A stretch of DNA of 64,000 nucleotides from Lucifuga dentata (taxonomy: Eukaryota > Chordata > Actinopteri > Ophidiiformes > Bythitidae): the NCBI GenBank assembly GCA_014773175.1, contig VXCM01000715.1:1-64000 (forward strand), given 5' to 3'. Shown piece after piece: positions 37,305-50,900 of this stretch (the stretch's first letter is position 1; each line of letters starts with the position of its first letter). The translations under genes and the position numbers were made by a program. The notes under the pieces are model-generated. The model made no database searches and was not told the DNA's origin. It worked only from the letters and a program-made list of their open reading frames with translations.

Positions 37305-38405
37305 CTAAGAGTGGTTTGGGGAGGAGAGGTGGGAAGAAAGAAAGAGAGGGAGGGAGGGAGGGGGAGAGAGAGATCAGTTCAATGTCATGTCAAAAAGCAA
37401 CTACTTTTCATGTGTTATAAATGGCCACAGGCAACTAAAAACCTCAGGTAGAGCACGTAGTTCAGTTGTACAACCCATCACGCTAAATCCCGGTAGAGCC
37501 CTATTTTCTCAGGAGTTTGGAGACCAAACCAGCACCAGGGATGTGTTTTTTTTTTTTTTTTTNTTTTTTTTTTTTTTTTTTACACCAACGTGATTTGGTC
37601 TGGTTCAATCAGAATAGGGTTTGTTTTCCATCTTGGTATGGTTTGTTGGGGCAGGACTGAACACAGCAATTGGACCTGGGTGCAGACCAAAACAGCATTA
37701 TCGAGACCGTTTTAAGGACGTATTCTTTGTCCAGTTTTTGTCTGAACATGACGCAGACTACTTCTGAACCAACTACCAAGCAACCAAACTGAACCAAACC
37801 AAGTCGTAAGTGATACATTACCGCAATTTACTTACTTACTTCACATTTTAAAAATTTACCGCCTTCAGAGCAAACAGGCTACAGGTCTGAAAACACCCTA
37901 AAAAGTAAATATTTGGACTTACATCTGAAAGGTTATATGAGTTCAATGAGACGTTCATATTGTTCCACTGCTATTTCTAACTATACAAACTATATTAAAA
38001 TTAGCTGCAGTGATTTTATTTTTTGGTATGTTGTCCTCCAACAGTCTAAAATGACCTAATTTATAGCTTTAACACATGGAGATAAATTTACCTTATGCCA
38101 AACACCCAATCCTTAATTTCTCTGCAAACAGACTAAAAATGTGAAACACGTTTTCATTTTCATTTTCATTTTCCTGTCCCTCCCTTTTCAGGTAGATATG
38201 CAAATTTTGCTGACCGTGGGCCAAATGCATGCATTACTGAACAGGAAGTGTTAATTTGGTTTCTCACAGTGATTCATGCACGCATGAACAAATAAGCGCC
38301 CTCCTGCTCTCCTGACAGACGAGACAAATTAACAGCTGTAATCACAGAGGGGTGGAGCTGTCATCAAATCATTCAAAAGGCCGTTTCCCTCTGAACCCCT
38401 GAGTA

Positions 38406-38459
<54 letters not shown>

Positions 38460-41400
38460 CAAAAAGTGGACAACAGAGTATACTTAATGTTGAAAAACAA
38501 ATGTTGCTGCAAATTATAATGCAAATGAAAACTACCTCACTAGTTTAAATGTTTCTCAGCTGCATTTATAAAATAGAACTAAATCTAATCATATTAACAA
38601 CTCATCACATATATTAAAATTACACCTATTAAACACACAACACAACTGACTGTATTAAAACATACTGAAAATTACAAAAAGGGCAACAACAAAGAATATC
38701 TTCTAACTTTTATCATTAAATTGTTCATAATAGATTTACTTTGGTCCAAACACGAAGTCAGCGGCGACGTATTTAACATCAATATGATACATTTTGGAAT
38801 GTATGTATTTTATGTTTTATTTTATCTTATTTATTATTATTACAATTATAAGTATATAAGTAAATAAGGTAATATTATAACATTATCTTATTTACTTATT
38901 TATTTATATTCCTCCTCAATTAAAGTGTTGCTTTCCTTTGTTCTTTTTGCTTTTTCAGTGTTGTTTTAATGTATTTTGCCTTGTGTAAAGAACTTTGAAT
39001 AGCCTTTGTGTTTGAACAGTGCTATACAAATTTGCCTTGTCTTTAAATTTTTTAGTGGTAATCACATCAGGTTTGGTGGGTGAGATGGTAAACATTTTCC
39101 ACAGAACTCAGACGTTTCACTGAGTTTGACCTGTTTTCAAAACTTCAAATGGGTTTGCTAAGGATTTCAACAGGTTTAAACCAGGCTGAACTTACAGGAC
39201 TTTTAAAAACCTGAATCATGTTGCATCATACACAAAAAGAAATTTCAAAGATTTTTTTCATTTATTTATTTTATGTTTTTTTTTGTTTTTTTTTTATTTT
39301 TTACCAATTACATGATGCAAGATTACAAGAATGGTGCATCTACAAGCCATAAATAGGACGATTCCAGGAGAAGCTGAACCTTTAAAAACACCTTTGACTC
39401 ACAGACACCTCTTAAAAGTTTTTACCAACTCTTCTCTTACGTCTCCTACATGCTGTCTGATTTTGAGCTGTGCTGCATGAAAGATAACGATCTTGAGAGA
39501 AACACGAAAAGAAAAAAGAAATCCACAGATATGATTTAACGCTCTTGTGACCAAAGAAAGCCTGCAACAGTAACAGAAATTTAACACCAAAATCTCACAG
39601 CATAACTGCTGCTGTGAGCCACGTCTATAAACCAGCCAATAGGAATATGCTATGAAATGTCATGAGGATGTTGTGGAGGTGGAGTGCAAACGTTCAGCTC
39701 CCTTGCTGCCTGCTCTAAGTTTTTTTTCTTTTGTTTTTTTACTTGCTTGTCACATGCTAAGTTTCACCATGCATTTATCTCACAATCTAACATGCATCAA
39801 ACCTGATCTCATACCCAGACACGTCACAAACATCACTGCAGACACCCATTTCACAAATCTGTGTCTGCAGTGTGATGTGCAGTGAACTTATAAGGTCGCG
39901 CTAATCAAACACTCTACAGAAGCCTTTAATCTGTAAGGTTAATCATAGATTTCATAGACAAGTTTCCCTAAATCTTGGCAACTCTTTCCCCGCTTTCACT
40001 GTCCTTTATTGTCTCTTGGCAGGTGCGATTTCAGATAATTCCCCCTTATCGTTTTTCTTTTTTCTGCCATTGACTATTTCAGAAAATAGCTGAGTAAACG
40101 TTCCAAAGTTTAACTCGCATACATCATACAGGTTTGTAATTGTCAGAATGAATGAAACCAACTTCATCTGACAATTCCAGACTTGGACCACATTTCTTCT
40201 ACAATTGTGGAGAAGGGTGAGGTGAGTTAAATCTTCCTGAACTTCCTGCAGTCTAAAGGCCTTTTTACACCAGACGCGATGTGAATAAGCGGCACGAATA
40301 TGCGAATACTGTCACATCAAAACACACACCTGTCATGACTCCTCGTCAAAAAAGTTTTGCGGCACAAAAGGACATTAAGATGAATTCAACATCATCACTG
40401 GATTCAACATCATCCAGTGATGATGATTTGGTGCTGATCCTGTTGACAGAAAAGAAGAGAAAACGTTTGTGGATTCATCCAATTCTGAAAGGAAGGAAAA
40501 GGGAGTTTCACTGTCTGACAGGACCTGAAATTTTACCATGACAGACAATATTTCAGGATGCTGGAGGGCCAATATGAACATGTCCTGGAGATGCAAGCTC
40601 CACATCTGAGGAGGCAGAGGACAAATTTCAGGGAGCCAACTGATCCAGAACAGTGTATGGTGGTGTGTCTCAGCTCACATTAATATTTGAGCGCAGTTTT
40701 ATTATACAGTCCATGCATAAAGGTGCACACGCCGGGTGCTCAGTGTGCCTTTATGTGCACTCTGTAGGCACATGGACTGTGCACAGTGGATGAACCTGGC
40801 CTTTATGCACACCGTGTGTGTCATTAAGCAGACTGCATCTATAGTAAAACTGTGCTCAGATGCACGCCGTCAACATAAAACGTGACGTGATGCCAGTTTT
40901 GATTGGTTGATCCTCTCTTGCTGCAGGCGAAAGAAGGAAAAAAACTGACCTTGGAGCAAATAAAATAAATGCTGCATTTTCGAGATGCGAAATTTCGCCT
41001 TGTATGTGTATATTCTCATTAACAGATGTAGTTTTTAACTGACACAATATACAGTATCTATGCTTAAAATCACATTAAATATAAAACGGCCTTAAGTCTC
41101 GTCTATTATCGATCAGCTGTTATATGAACTTGTCTGTCTCTCAATCCAGTCATGATTTTCACCAGTACTCGGAGTACTCAGAGGCTGTCTGATGTCAGGG
41201 ATCAGCTTAGAGAGGAGTCTAAAGTTTGTGGAATCAGACAGGAAGGAGGATGGACAGGCCGAGCGTCATCCAGCCTCATCCTTTTTCCCCTGCTCTCTCA
41301 CTCTCTTCTTTCTCTGTGGTTGCCTTCCACCACCATCCCTCTCTTTCTTTCTGACTTGAAGCCCACACAGAAGTTTGGAACTGTCCTAACTGTAGAAACC

Positions 41401-44400
41401 AGCTTTTGCTACAGGACGTAAACCTGTTGCCACTGTGTTCACACCAACCTGAACTGTGGACTGTTACTTAGCGTGAGGAACATGGACGGCATATCCTGTA
41501 CACTTCTGAAATCGTTTCTAGCTGATATCCACAGAATACTTGACAAACTAATGCTAAAATCGACAGAATGGTAGCTCCAACTACATTTTTTTTAATCTCA
41601 AAAAAAAAAAAAAAAAAAAAAATTACAATGTTCACCCACTGCAGGTCAAAAGGCCACTCCTAATACCCAGCTCACTGTACAATATTAATATTCATGAATA
41701 AATTTGTATAATTTGATGGGTAAATACCTTATCCTGTTTTTCATAAAAACAAAACCTCTGCTCTTGTATTCTGGCTGTTGGAAGCTTTGCAGCACCAGTA
41801 AGTACATACATGAGTGATGCTCACACTTGTAACTCTGGCAGTGTTGTGTATGATCAAAAAAAAAAAAAAAAAAAAAANAAAAAATGCATACTAGTCTCCA
41901 AAAAAGACGAGTAACAGAATAAGCCCCCCCCCAAAAAACTCACAGTGGAGAGTGTGGCAGGACAGAAGACAGGCACAAAGATAACCAGGAGAAAAAGGAG
42001 AGATGGAATGAGGCGTATATCAACCAGCCACCCTCAGGGAAGAAGAGACCATTAGGCAGATGTGGATGTGGCGAATTATTCAAGATGTGTTTGTAAAACA
42101 TCACAGATGGGGCATGAGTAGTTAATGGCTGTGAATCTGTGCATGGTGCAACAGCATGTTTTTATTGGCTGGTTTTAGTTGGGCGCGCTGAGATGTGGGA
42201 GCAGTCAGAGATGCTGTGTGTTGTGTGTGTGTGAAACAGTGAGAACGTGAAAGATGTTTTGGATGTTTCTGTGCTGAGATGCATCAAGAGATTTATGATT
42301 TGCACTTTTGCGTCTGTGGTCCATCTGGTGAATAAAGACCAGCAGCTCAGTCTAACATGCTCGCTGTTTCTTCTTTCTCTTTGTCTCAGTCACACATACA
42401 CGCTGACACACACACAGACATGTGGCCTGAACAGAGAATAGGCTGCAAATTCTGTCTTGACAGTATATGATGCTGCGCTCAGAGCATAGTCAGCGCTCCC
42501 TAACCTTCATCAGGTGAAGTCTGAAGCTTTCTTGGATTCTGGCTGATGGTGTCTTTCTGAATTCTCTGCAGCACTGGTCTTCTAACAACTTTTTTCAAAA
42601 AACTTACAATTTTCTCTACGCTAAGTTGAAACAGACAAACAGGGGGTTTCTACTGTGCAAACACGGCAAATCCAGTTCCCATGCCAGCTTTTTTTCGGCC
42701 TCCGGTAACTGTCTGGTGTGGAGCGAAGGAATGATGACATCACGGGCCAGGAGGCAGGACATGCATTGTCATTTACATGAACCATGAAAGTATAGAGACT
42801 GCAAGAGTCAGCAAAAGCAGTGCTGGATGATGAAAAAAACAAGAACAAAAAAAAAAACAAAACAAAACAAAAAAAAAAAAAANAAAAAAAAAAAAAACAG
42901 AGTCCATAAACTATGAATTAATGGACTCTGTTGTGGGGAGGAGGCCAGCAAACCCAGTCAAAGGGGCGTTAAAATTCAGCAACTTTTGTTGAATCCAGTA
43001 AGTGTTAATGTTGTGTTATTATAGCCTGAACATTATATCGTATCGTCACACTGTTCATTCAGCTCGCATGCTAGTTGAAATACAGGCTGGTTCTTCAAAC
43101 GGTCAAAACTGAGCATCGGCCGAACACTAGCACCACTTTGGCGGAAAGGAGCTGATCGTATTTGACATCCTATATTTCACATTTAATTGAACAGAAACTT
43201 TCTTTTTGATTTATGACTTGAAATACTTTAAATAATGTATGCACGGGTTCTCAATGGGATTCAAATCAGAACACATAGCAGACCATGTCAGAAGAGTCCA
43301 TTATTTTCATCTCAGACATTCTTGGTGCTTTTTGAAGTCTGTTTTCATTATCTTGCTGGAGGAAACTTGACCTGTGACTGAAACACAGCAATGGACAACG
43401 GGTGTACATTTTGCTCTGGTGCCTTAATAGTCTTCTGATTTTATTGTGTACAGTTTCAAGGCACCCAGTGCCACAGGCAGCAAAGCAACCCCAAAACATC
43501 TCTGAACCTCCTCTATGTTTCACTTTAGGTTTGGTACTTTCATTGAAAGCTTTGTTTTGTTTTCTGTCTTTGTAACATACATGGATGGATACTTTTCAAT
43601 GATAGCTACATTACTTTCCAGGTTGTATTAGTTTACTAGAATGTATAATAAAGTGATACAGACAGGGCAAATAGTTTTTGCCCTGTCAGCTGATGCTATG
43701 GATTTACTCTCTGTGACTCCTTATTTAAGCAGATATTAGAAATTCTGCGCTGAAGGCTGATACTGTTTGCATACTTTGAGATCAGTCTGGAGAAACAATA
43801 TATTCAAATATTGTATCATTTCATGCAGTGTAATGGCAGTTATGATATTGCTGACATTTAAGAAGTATTTATGAAAGAAATATTGTATGAAAACTGAGTC
43901 CGGTCAACTGGATTCAAGTTTTTTTTAATTCTGAAATGTTTCACCATTCATCCAAATGGCTTTGTCAGGCAGAAAAGTCCATTAAAAAAAAAAAAATTGA
44001 ATTAAAAAAGTAAAACACAAATTCTATTAAAAAGTCTATATAAAAAGTCTATTCATAAAAGAAGTTTATGATGATCAAGGCTACACATGCAAAGATGTTA
44101 TTTAAAAAGATCTCAGAACTGGAGAATTCTGGACATATCTTTCATCTTGTGTCTGACTTGCATCTTTGAGGTAATTGAATTTGATATCTGATGTTTTTCC
44201 ATGTGAAAATTAAGTGAAAGAGAGCAGCAAATGATAACACTGCATAATCCAACTAAAATACTTAGTGTATCTCATATTACAAATGAGCAGTAGTATCACA
44301 GGAGAGGCTAATGGATATTTTATGATGTAGCTCTTATTCGAAGTCATGAGATTATACATCAGAAATTATTAAGACATCTGTTTACACATTTGCTGTGTTA

Positions 44401-44524
44401 CTGACATTATGATAATTAAACAAAAAAATGTGAGGACATACACAAGATAATCAGCATAACCACAAAAGACACTACACTATTTTTTAAGAGACAAGGGGAT
44501 TTGTGACACTAAAGTTTCTGACCT

Positions 44525-44565
<41 letters not shown>

Positions 44566-47500
44566 AAACACTTCCTTCCTACCATCCGCTTTACAATCTC
44601 TAATAAACTCCAACCAATTATATCACCCATTGTCCTTGCAGAAATGGTACGGTCTGTATGCATGCGTTTGATTGTGATGCATTTCTGAGGGGGCATGATA
44701 GCAGCTATAAAGTGGACATTATAATTTCACACACGTTGGAGTGGAGGGACGTGCATCACAGTCAGAATTCATTGGCGTGTCTGAGGTTGAAATGTGAGTG
44801 GAATGTGTGTAGCACTGCACAATATCTCTCTTATTGTGAGCTCTAAAATCTTATCAAAAACACAGCACATGATAATTAAACACACTCCCACCACATCTAT
44901 CAAACCTCAGCCATTTTATAAATTAAAAGTAGTTTAATTATATTCCTCAAATAATGTTAACTCTAATGGAAATCTGGTGCGATTAAGACGTTGTTATTGT
45001 CAAAATCCATTTCAGAGTGGGCTAATGGATGGACAACCAGCTTGTCAAATTCTGTGCCACTATTAACAAAAAACTCTTTTTTTTTTTTTTTTTNTTTTTT
45101 TTTTTTTTTTTAAACACTTCAATGTGGATTACAGGTAACTGTGATGGTGGTTGTGATATTTACTCTGGTGGGGAGCTGACATGACTGGTGCAATTCACTA
45201 GGGGAACAAAGTGCTAGTGCTGCTGAAAAACGAGCAGTACATACAAAAAACTGTCTGGAAGCGGCTGCATGCAGAGCCGGTGCTTCGAGTCTGTTGAATT
45301 TTGATGGACTATGGTGTATTTTGCACCCAAGAGGAAACGGTGGCTACTGACTTGTTGGCAGAAGTACTCATCCAATCAGTCACCACATGCTCTGTTCACA
45401 AATCAGATTGGAAACCTGCAGTGAGTCTGTCTCAAAGGAGTCCACAACGCCTAAAACATAACAAAAAAAATACATAAACTCTAACGCAGAGGACAGATCA
45501 GGCACTTCTGACAGAAATAAAAGCCCTTAAACACTGCTCTTGATTGGCTAAACACACCAAATTTAGACAATCTTGTGTGGGAAGAATAGAAACAGATAGA
45601 AAATATGTGCTGGTTTAGGACTGGAAACCTGGGCTAGGATATGGTTCCTTTTTTTTTCTATTTTTTTAATCGATACTGGTGCTTTGACACCAGTTTTCCT
45701 CCCTTATTTTTTTTTATTACCTTTGTTTTTTTTAATAGAGAAAATCTACAAAAAAGAATATAATTTTTCAATGTACCACACTATCCTTCACTATGTTACC
45801 ATCATATTAAACCAAAACTTGCAAGGCAACTAGGCACCGAGGAAGCTGATTGAATAAACGTGTATTCATATTTGCGGTAATCAAAAGATATTCAATCGAT
45901 ATTCACCCAACCGAGTATGAAACTGCAAATATGGGTTTACCCAAGATGCACAGATGAGTATATTGAATTAGTGCTGTTCTAATGACAGACTAATCTGCAG
46001 AAACTTAAAGCAGCAGAGTGTGACTTATGAAGAAATCACTGCATGAAAGACAGAGCAACAGAAAGGAGCAGCGAGACAGATGAATGCATGCTGTTAAATG
46101 CTCCTCTCTATTATCTGTCTGGTTTCTGTATCGACTTCGCCAGGGCTTTAGCTGACAAGAGGATGAGTAATTAATGGGTTCTTGGGATGAAGCACCATTT
46201 AACATAACCTACAGCACCTCAGATAGATGTAAAACAGTTCTCCCTCAGCTGCAGTTACACGGCTCAATTCCTGCTTCATCTGGCTCTCATCACAGATAAT
46301 CCCTTTTCTTGTCCGAAATGAACTGAACTGGTGCCAGAAGTGGTGCCAATTAATCCGTTAGTTGATGACAGGAAATTAGTCAAAAATATTCACTTGGTTC
46401 AGTTTTGCAGATGTGAAGATTTACCACTTTTCTGCATTTTACTATAAATTGGAATTATTATTGTAAATTTAAATTAATTATTGCCTAGACTAAACAAGTA
46501 ATTTAAAGATATACCCTTGGGTAAAAACATTACCTTAACAGATAAAACTAATTAGTTTTACTCCTGGCTTGAACTAAACAAAGGAAAGAAATCAAACTGA
46601 TTATCTGGAGAGAAGTGTTTCCAACAGAGCACCAGTTTCCAACAGGGCTCCAGCGTGTTTATCTATTGTCGGGTTCAGCGGCCTAACAAATTTAACAAGG
46701 CTCAATAAATGTTAATTTTTGGAGACTGTGTTAACTTCTGGATGATCTCTAGAAGGAGCAGGTTTTAAGATTGACAACGTTTTCTAAAATCCTAAATCCC
46801 CTGACACTGTATTAGTTGCACTAATTTTCCAGCTTAAAGTGGGTTCAAGGTGTGTGTAGGTTTGGGCTCCTGTGCTCGACAGCCTGCTAGTGCCAGTCAG
46901 AAAGTTAACATTTGATTAACTCAGTTTGTTGTGATATGTAAAAGATAGATTTTGGTAGATGCAGTGTATCTCCCTGTCCAATTATAATTATTTCCGATAT
47001 GTATTTATACCCTCCTGCATGCCTATGGAACCACAATAATTCAGTTTAAAGCTGGGAATGCTTTCGTTAAATGCAAATAAATCACAAGAAAAAAAAAGTG
47101 ACTGGATTGTGGCCCTTAGCCCATCCCTCTGTTGTTGCCAGCTATCCGTGATGGCTCTGGCTTTGGTGGCTGCAGAAGCAGTGGTCTAATCAAAAAAGGA
47201 TTCCCATATGTACCACAAATATCACCAGAAGAAAGAAGAAATCCTCTGTGCTCCATTTTTCTTTCAGTTGTCAAATACCCATGGATCTGTGTCATGATTA
47301 CACATCTGAAAAAAACTCATGTGCACCCATTAAAAAATACAGAAAATAGCCCTCTGGGCTGGTTAATGAACAGTGTGAGATGTTTCATCATTCACTTTTT
47401 TTTCATGTGGAACAAAAACTCGACATCCTTATAAATGAGGACGTCTTTGAGGACATCTGCTCAGAGGGTGTCTTTTTTTTTTTNTTTTTTTTTTTTTTTT

Positions 47501-47924
47501 GGCACTCTCAAGGTGTTACTGCAGTGTAGTTTTTGAGTGGCAACAGCTGAGTGAGTCAGAGAACCACACAAGTAGAGAAGAAGCAGACTTGTGATATCAC
47601 AGCTCAGTCCTTCACCTCCACCTGGTAACGGTGGCTCTAGTTCAACAATTCAAAACATCCTGTGATGAGCTGCTTCAATTGTGAGCAAGCAAACATTTCT
47701 TAGACTGGCAAAATATTAGCACATAGCCAATATAGCACTGGTATCAACCCTATCCCCTGTGAGGGTAGCAAAAAAAAAAAAAAAAAAAANAAAAACAAAA
47801 AAAAAAACAGGGCACCTTATAATAATGTAATCCAATTTAACAACACAAACTATATTTTTAACTATTACTATGGAATCAATGTCTCTTTGACAGTTTCAAC
47901 AGACAATGAACATCAGAATCTTCA

Positions 47925-47960
<36 letters not shown>

Positions 47961-50900
47961 GGCCAATGTCACTGTATTGTATTATACTGTACATGTATTA
48001 TTACTGTGATCACCCTCTGTATTCCTGACACCCACTCATCTGCATGAATACAACACATCAAAACTATCAGGCATGCAAAGCTGTCAAGAGGCATGCACAT
48101 AAATAGACACATGAAAAAGCAAACAATATGAACACCAGTATGCATGTACATATGCACATAGCCAACCAATTAGTGAGGTACAGATATGTTTCTGTCGCTA
48201 CAGCCTGCAAACAAACATGAGTTCAGGTGACAGAAAATCGTAAGCTGTAGATGAAAGACAAATACAACTATCAGTTAAGCAGGGAGACATACAATCATGA
48301 TATTCAAATCCAGAGATAAGACACACGGTTCTTCATGGCTTAAACAAACTAAGCTTCCTGGAAGTGTTCTACAAACAATGATGAAGTGAAGTATATGGAT
48401 TAAAAAGTAATTACTGCTACTTAAAGAAAGATAGAAACAAAGAACACTACCTGAGTGATTTTGGATTGAACAGATGATACTATGGATGAGGACACTGCTT
48501 TGTCTTTCTCCAGAGAATCAGCCCTATGGAGAGAAGGAAGTCACGTTAGCAGGAGGGACTATGCTGTATTCATGGCATCTTCTGAATGCTAGGCAGGGAG
48601 CAAGGCCAGAAAGCCAATGAGAAAAGCGAGATAGAGGAGAGGCAGAGAGGAAAGAGAGGAATAGCATATGAGCGTGTGAGGTGTAGAGCTGTAAAAAAAC
48701 AAAAAAAACAAAACAAAAGTTGCAACCACTACAACATCAAAAGAGTAAGAACTCAGACAAACTAATTCCATGTACCAAAACCCCTATTAAATTCATCTTC
48801 ATGACGCTGTCAAAAGCTTTTAATTTCTCTTATCTTCTAATGTTTCATAAATTAGAAAGTGGTACCTTAAAAGAAGTATTGTCTGTATTAGATTGATTAA
48901 ACAATACGCTTCTGTTTGTATGGGGCTTCAGTTTAGAGGTAACTGTCCCATTATTTGGTAGAGGGAGTTTGGTACATATTAGTGTATTTTATGTGTGTGC
49001 ATGTCACTGTGTATGTCAGGGCTAAAATCGGTGTATTACACCCCTTTCACACACATACACACAACCTGGAAATATTATGGTACCCTGTGCTGATCTGGGT
49101 CCATTCCCTTCTAATTTGCAGAAAACAAAATAGATGCACCATTAACCCACAGTACATTTGTTAGGTTTTAGCATGTAATATTGCTAATGGAGATCCTTTC
49201 ACACTTTCATTTTTCTACTTGTGCTTCCTCTAAAGTGTTAGTTCTCTCAGCAGGCTTTGCTCTGACCTCTACCCTTTGCTCAATGAAAATAAATTATCTC
49301 TTTAATGGTTATTTTGCCCCTTCAAAAGGTTTTTTTTTTTTTTTTTTTTTNTTTTTTTTTTTTTTTTTTTGCACAGTGGGAGATTTGCTTTCTGCACAGC
49401 TCCACCCTAAACATGCCCATCAGAACCTCCAGACAGAATACACAAATTGTTTAGTCTGCTGTCAGTGTCTCAGAATACCAATGCTGCACAGGAATATTAC
49501 TACTGACACCTAACTGCAACTTAGATACATCATTCGTAAATAAAATTGCTGTTGTGGTACTTACTGTAAATATTTGCACTTTTAAAGTGGCACATTCTGC
49601 AGTTTGGAACAGAGAAACAGTTATGATTGTCCTGACAATTTTTCCTCTTTCAATATTTACATTACAAAAATGCTCACCATGTACATACTCATTTTCATGA
49701 ACAAATGAGATACTAAACAGAATATGAAGATAACTTTTTCTTCCTCTTCCTTTACTGAAGTGAGAAATGCATACTTTCTAAGATTACTTGAGAGCAGTCA
49801 AGCAAAACTATAATATTAGTAGAATTACACTGACAATGTTTGCACTATTGCATCACGCTTTATTGAATTGTATTGTATCGCCCTTACATTATACCCAGAC
49901 ATACCCGAGCTGTACCTGATTGAATCGATCTATTAGCTGCTTAAATGTATCCAGATGCATCCAATCATTCATATGTGGCAAGATACAAATCAAATCAGTC
50001 TCACTGATGAGCTGCTGACCCCTTCCCTACTGGCTACATCCTGGTGTAAAGGCATACATATGCGTATAATCAGCCATGTAAAAAATTTGTTTTATTAATA
50101 TGTTTCTCAAAGTGAGAGGATGATGATTCATCTGTCATTGCTTCCCGGCATAATTTGATTGTGAGTAATTTTTTTATTAAACCTGCAGTAATATCACTGA
50201 GAGTGTCTGAAGTAATATGACCACTCAAATTACAAAAAACATCATATTACATTATAGCACAGACACAGATCTTCTCCCATCACTTCACCCCCTACTTCTT
50301 CTATTTTCTGTCTCTATAAACTCCTTTGCATAAAGCTCCCTCTTACAAGTCCACAAATACTTTGGCAAAAAGATAGGCTCACTTTCAAAGTCGCCGTTAT
50401 GCTGTCCAAAAGAAATCCGTACATGCTGTGTCGTTGATTAAACTTTCATGTGTAATTTTTATATTCACGGTTCTCTGTACATTTCGAAAACATGTTTCAT
50501 TTTTGTTCACAGTGGTGTGGTGCCTCAACACTCAACAGGCTTTCCTTACTTTGGATGATGGGCGTAGAATTTTGTTTTATGAGAGACTGAGGGGGAAGGA
50601 GGAGTGGGGTGGGTTAGATGTCAGGTTCTTTACAAGCTGCCTACATTCTGCCCACATTCTGCCCTGTAGCATTGTAAAACCAGTTAATTTAGTGGATATT
50701 TTCTGTCTTTCACTGAAATATTTATAAAGTAAATCAGCAACCCCAAGACACCAGATGAGCAAACTTCCATTGTCCAAGCCAGCAACATGTCAACCTGCCC
50801 CCCCGAAAAGCCTCTGCCCACTATGCACTGCACCAGACTTCTACCCTTTGCCTTATAGATGATAAGCCTTCAAGGCAGCAGTTCATTCTACTTGATGGGT

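Larger units (their letters stand above)
37305..48450 (-). other. Last sfswap intron (11.1 kb), repeat-rich
   Basis: Bounded by GTAGTG (exon D) and CTCTTAG (exon E). It contains a CA microsatellite, a LINE tail, a PIF/Harbinger remnant, a nested fold-back, a Tc1/mariner fragment and many A/T homopolymers interrupted by single N. Parts I could not assign: 37,430-38,150 (a low-copy-looking block with an N-interrupted T run), 39,060-40,250, 41,050-43,200, 43,700-44,500 and 44,580-47,950. Open frames in these parts have no recognisable similarity. Confidence 0.85.

Noticed and set aside
47132..47434. 100-residue plus-strand frame within the last sfswap intron
   Set aside because: No family signature, wrong strand for sfswap, and no exon boundaries that would join another coding segment.
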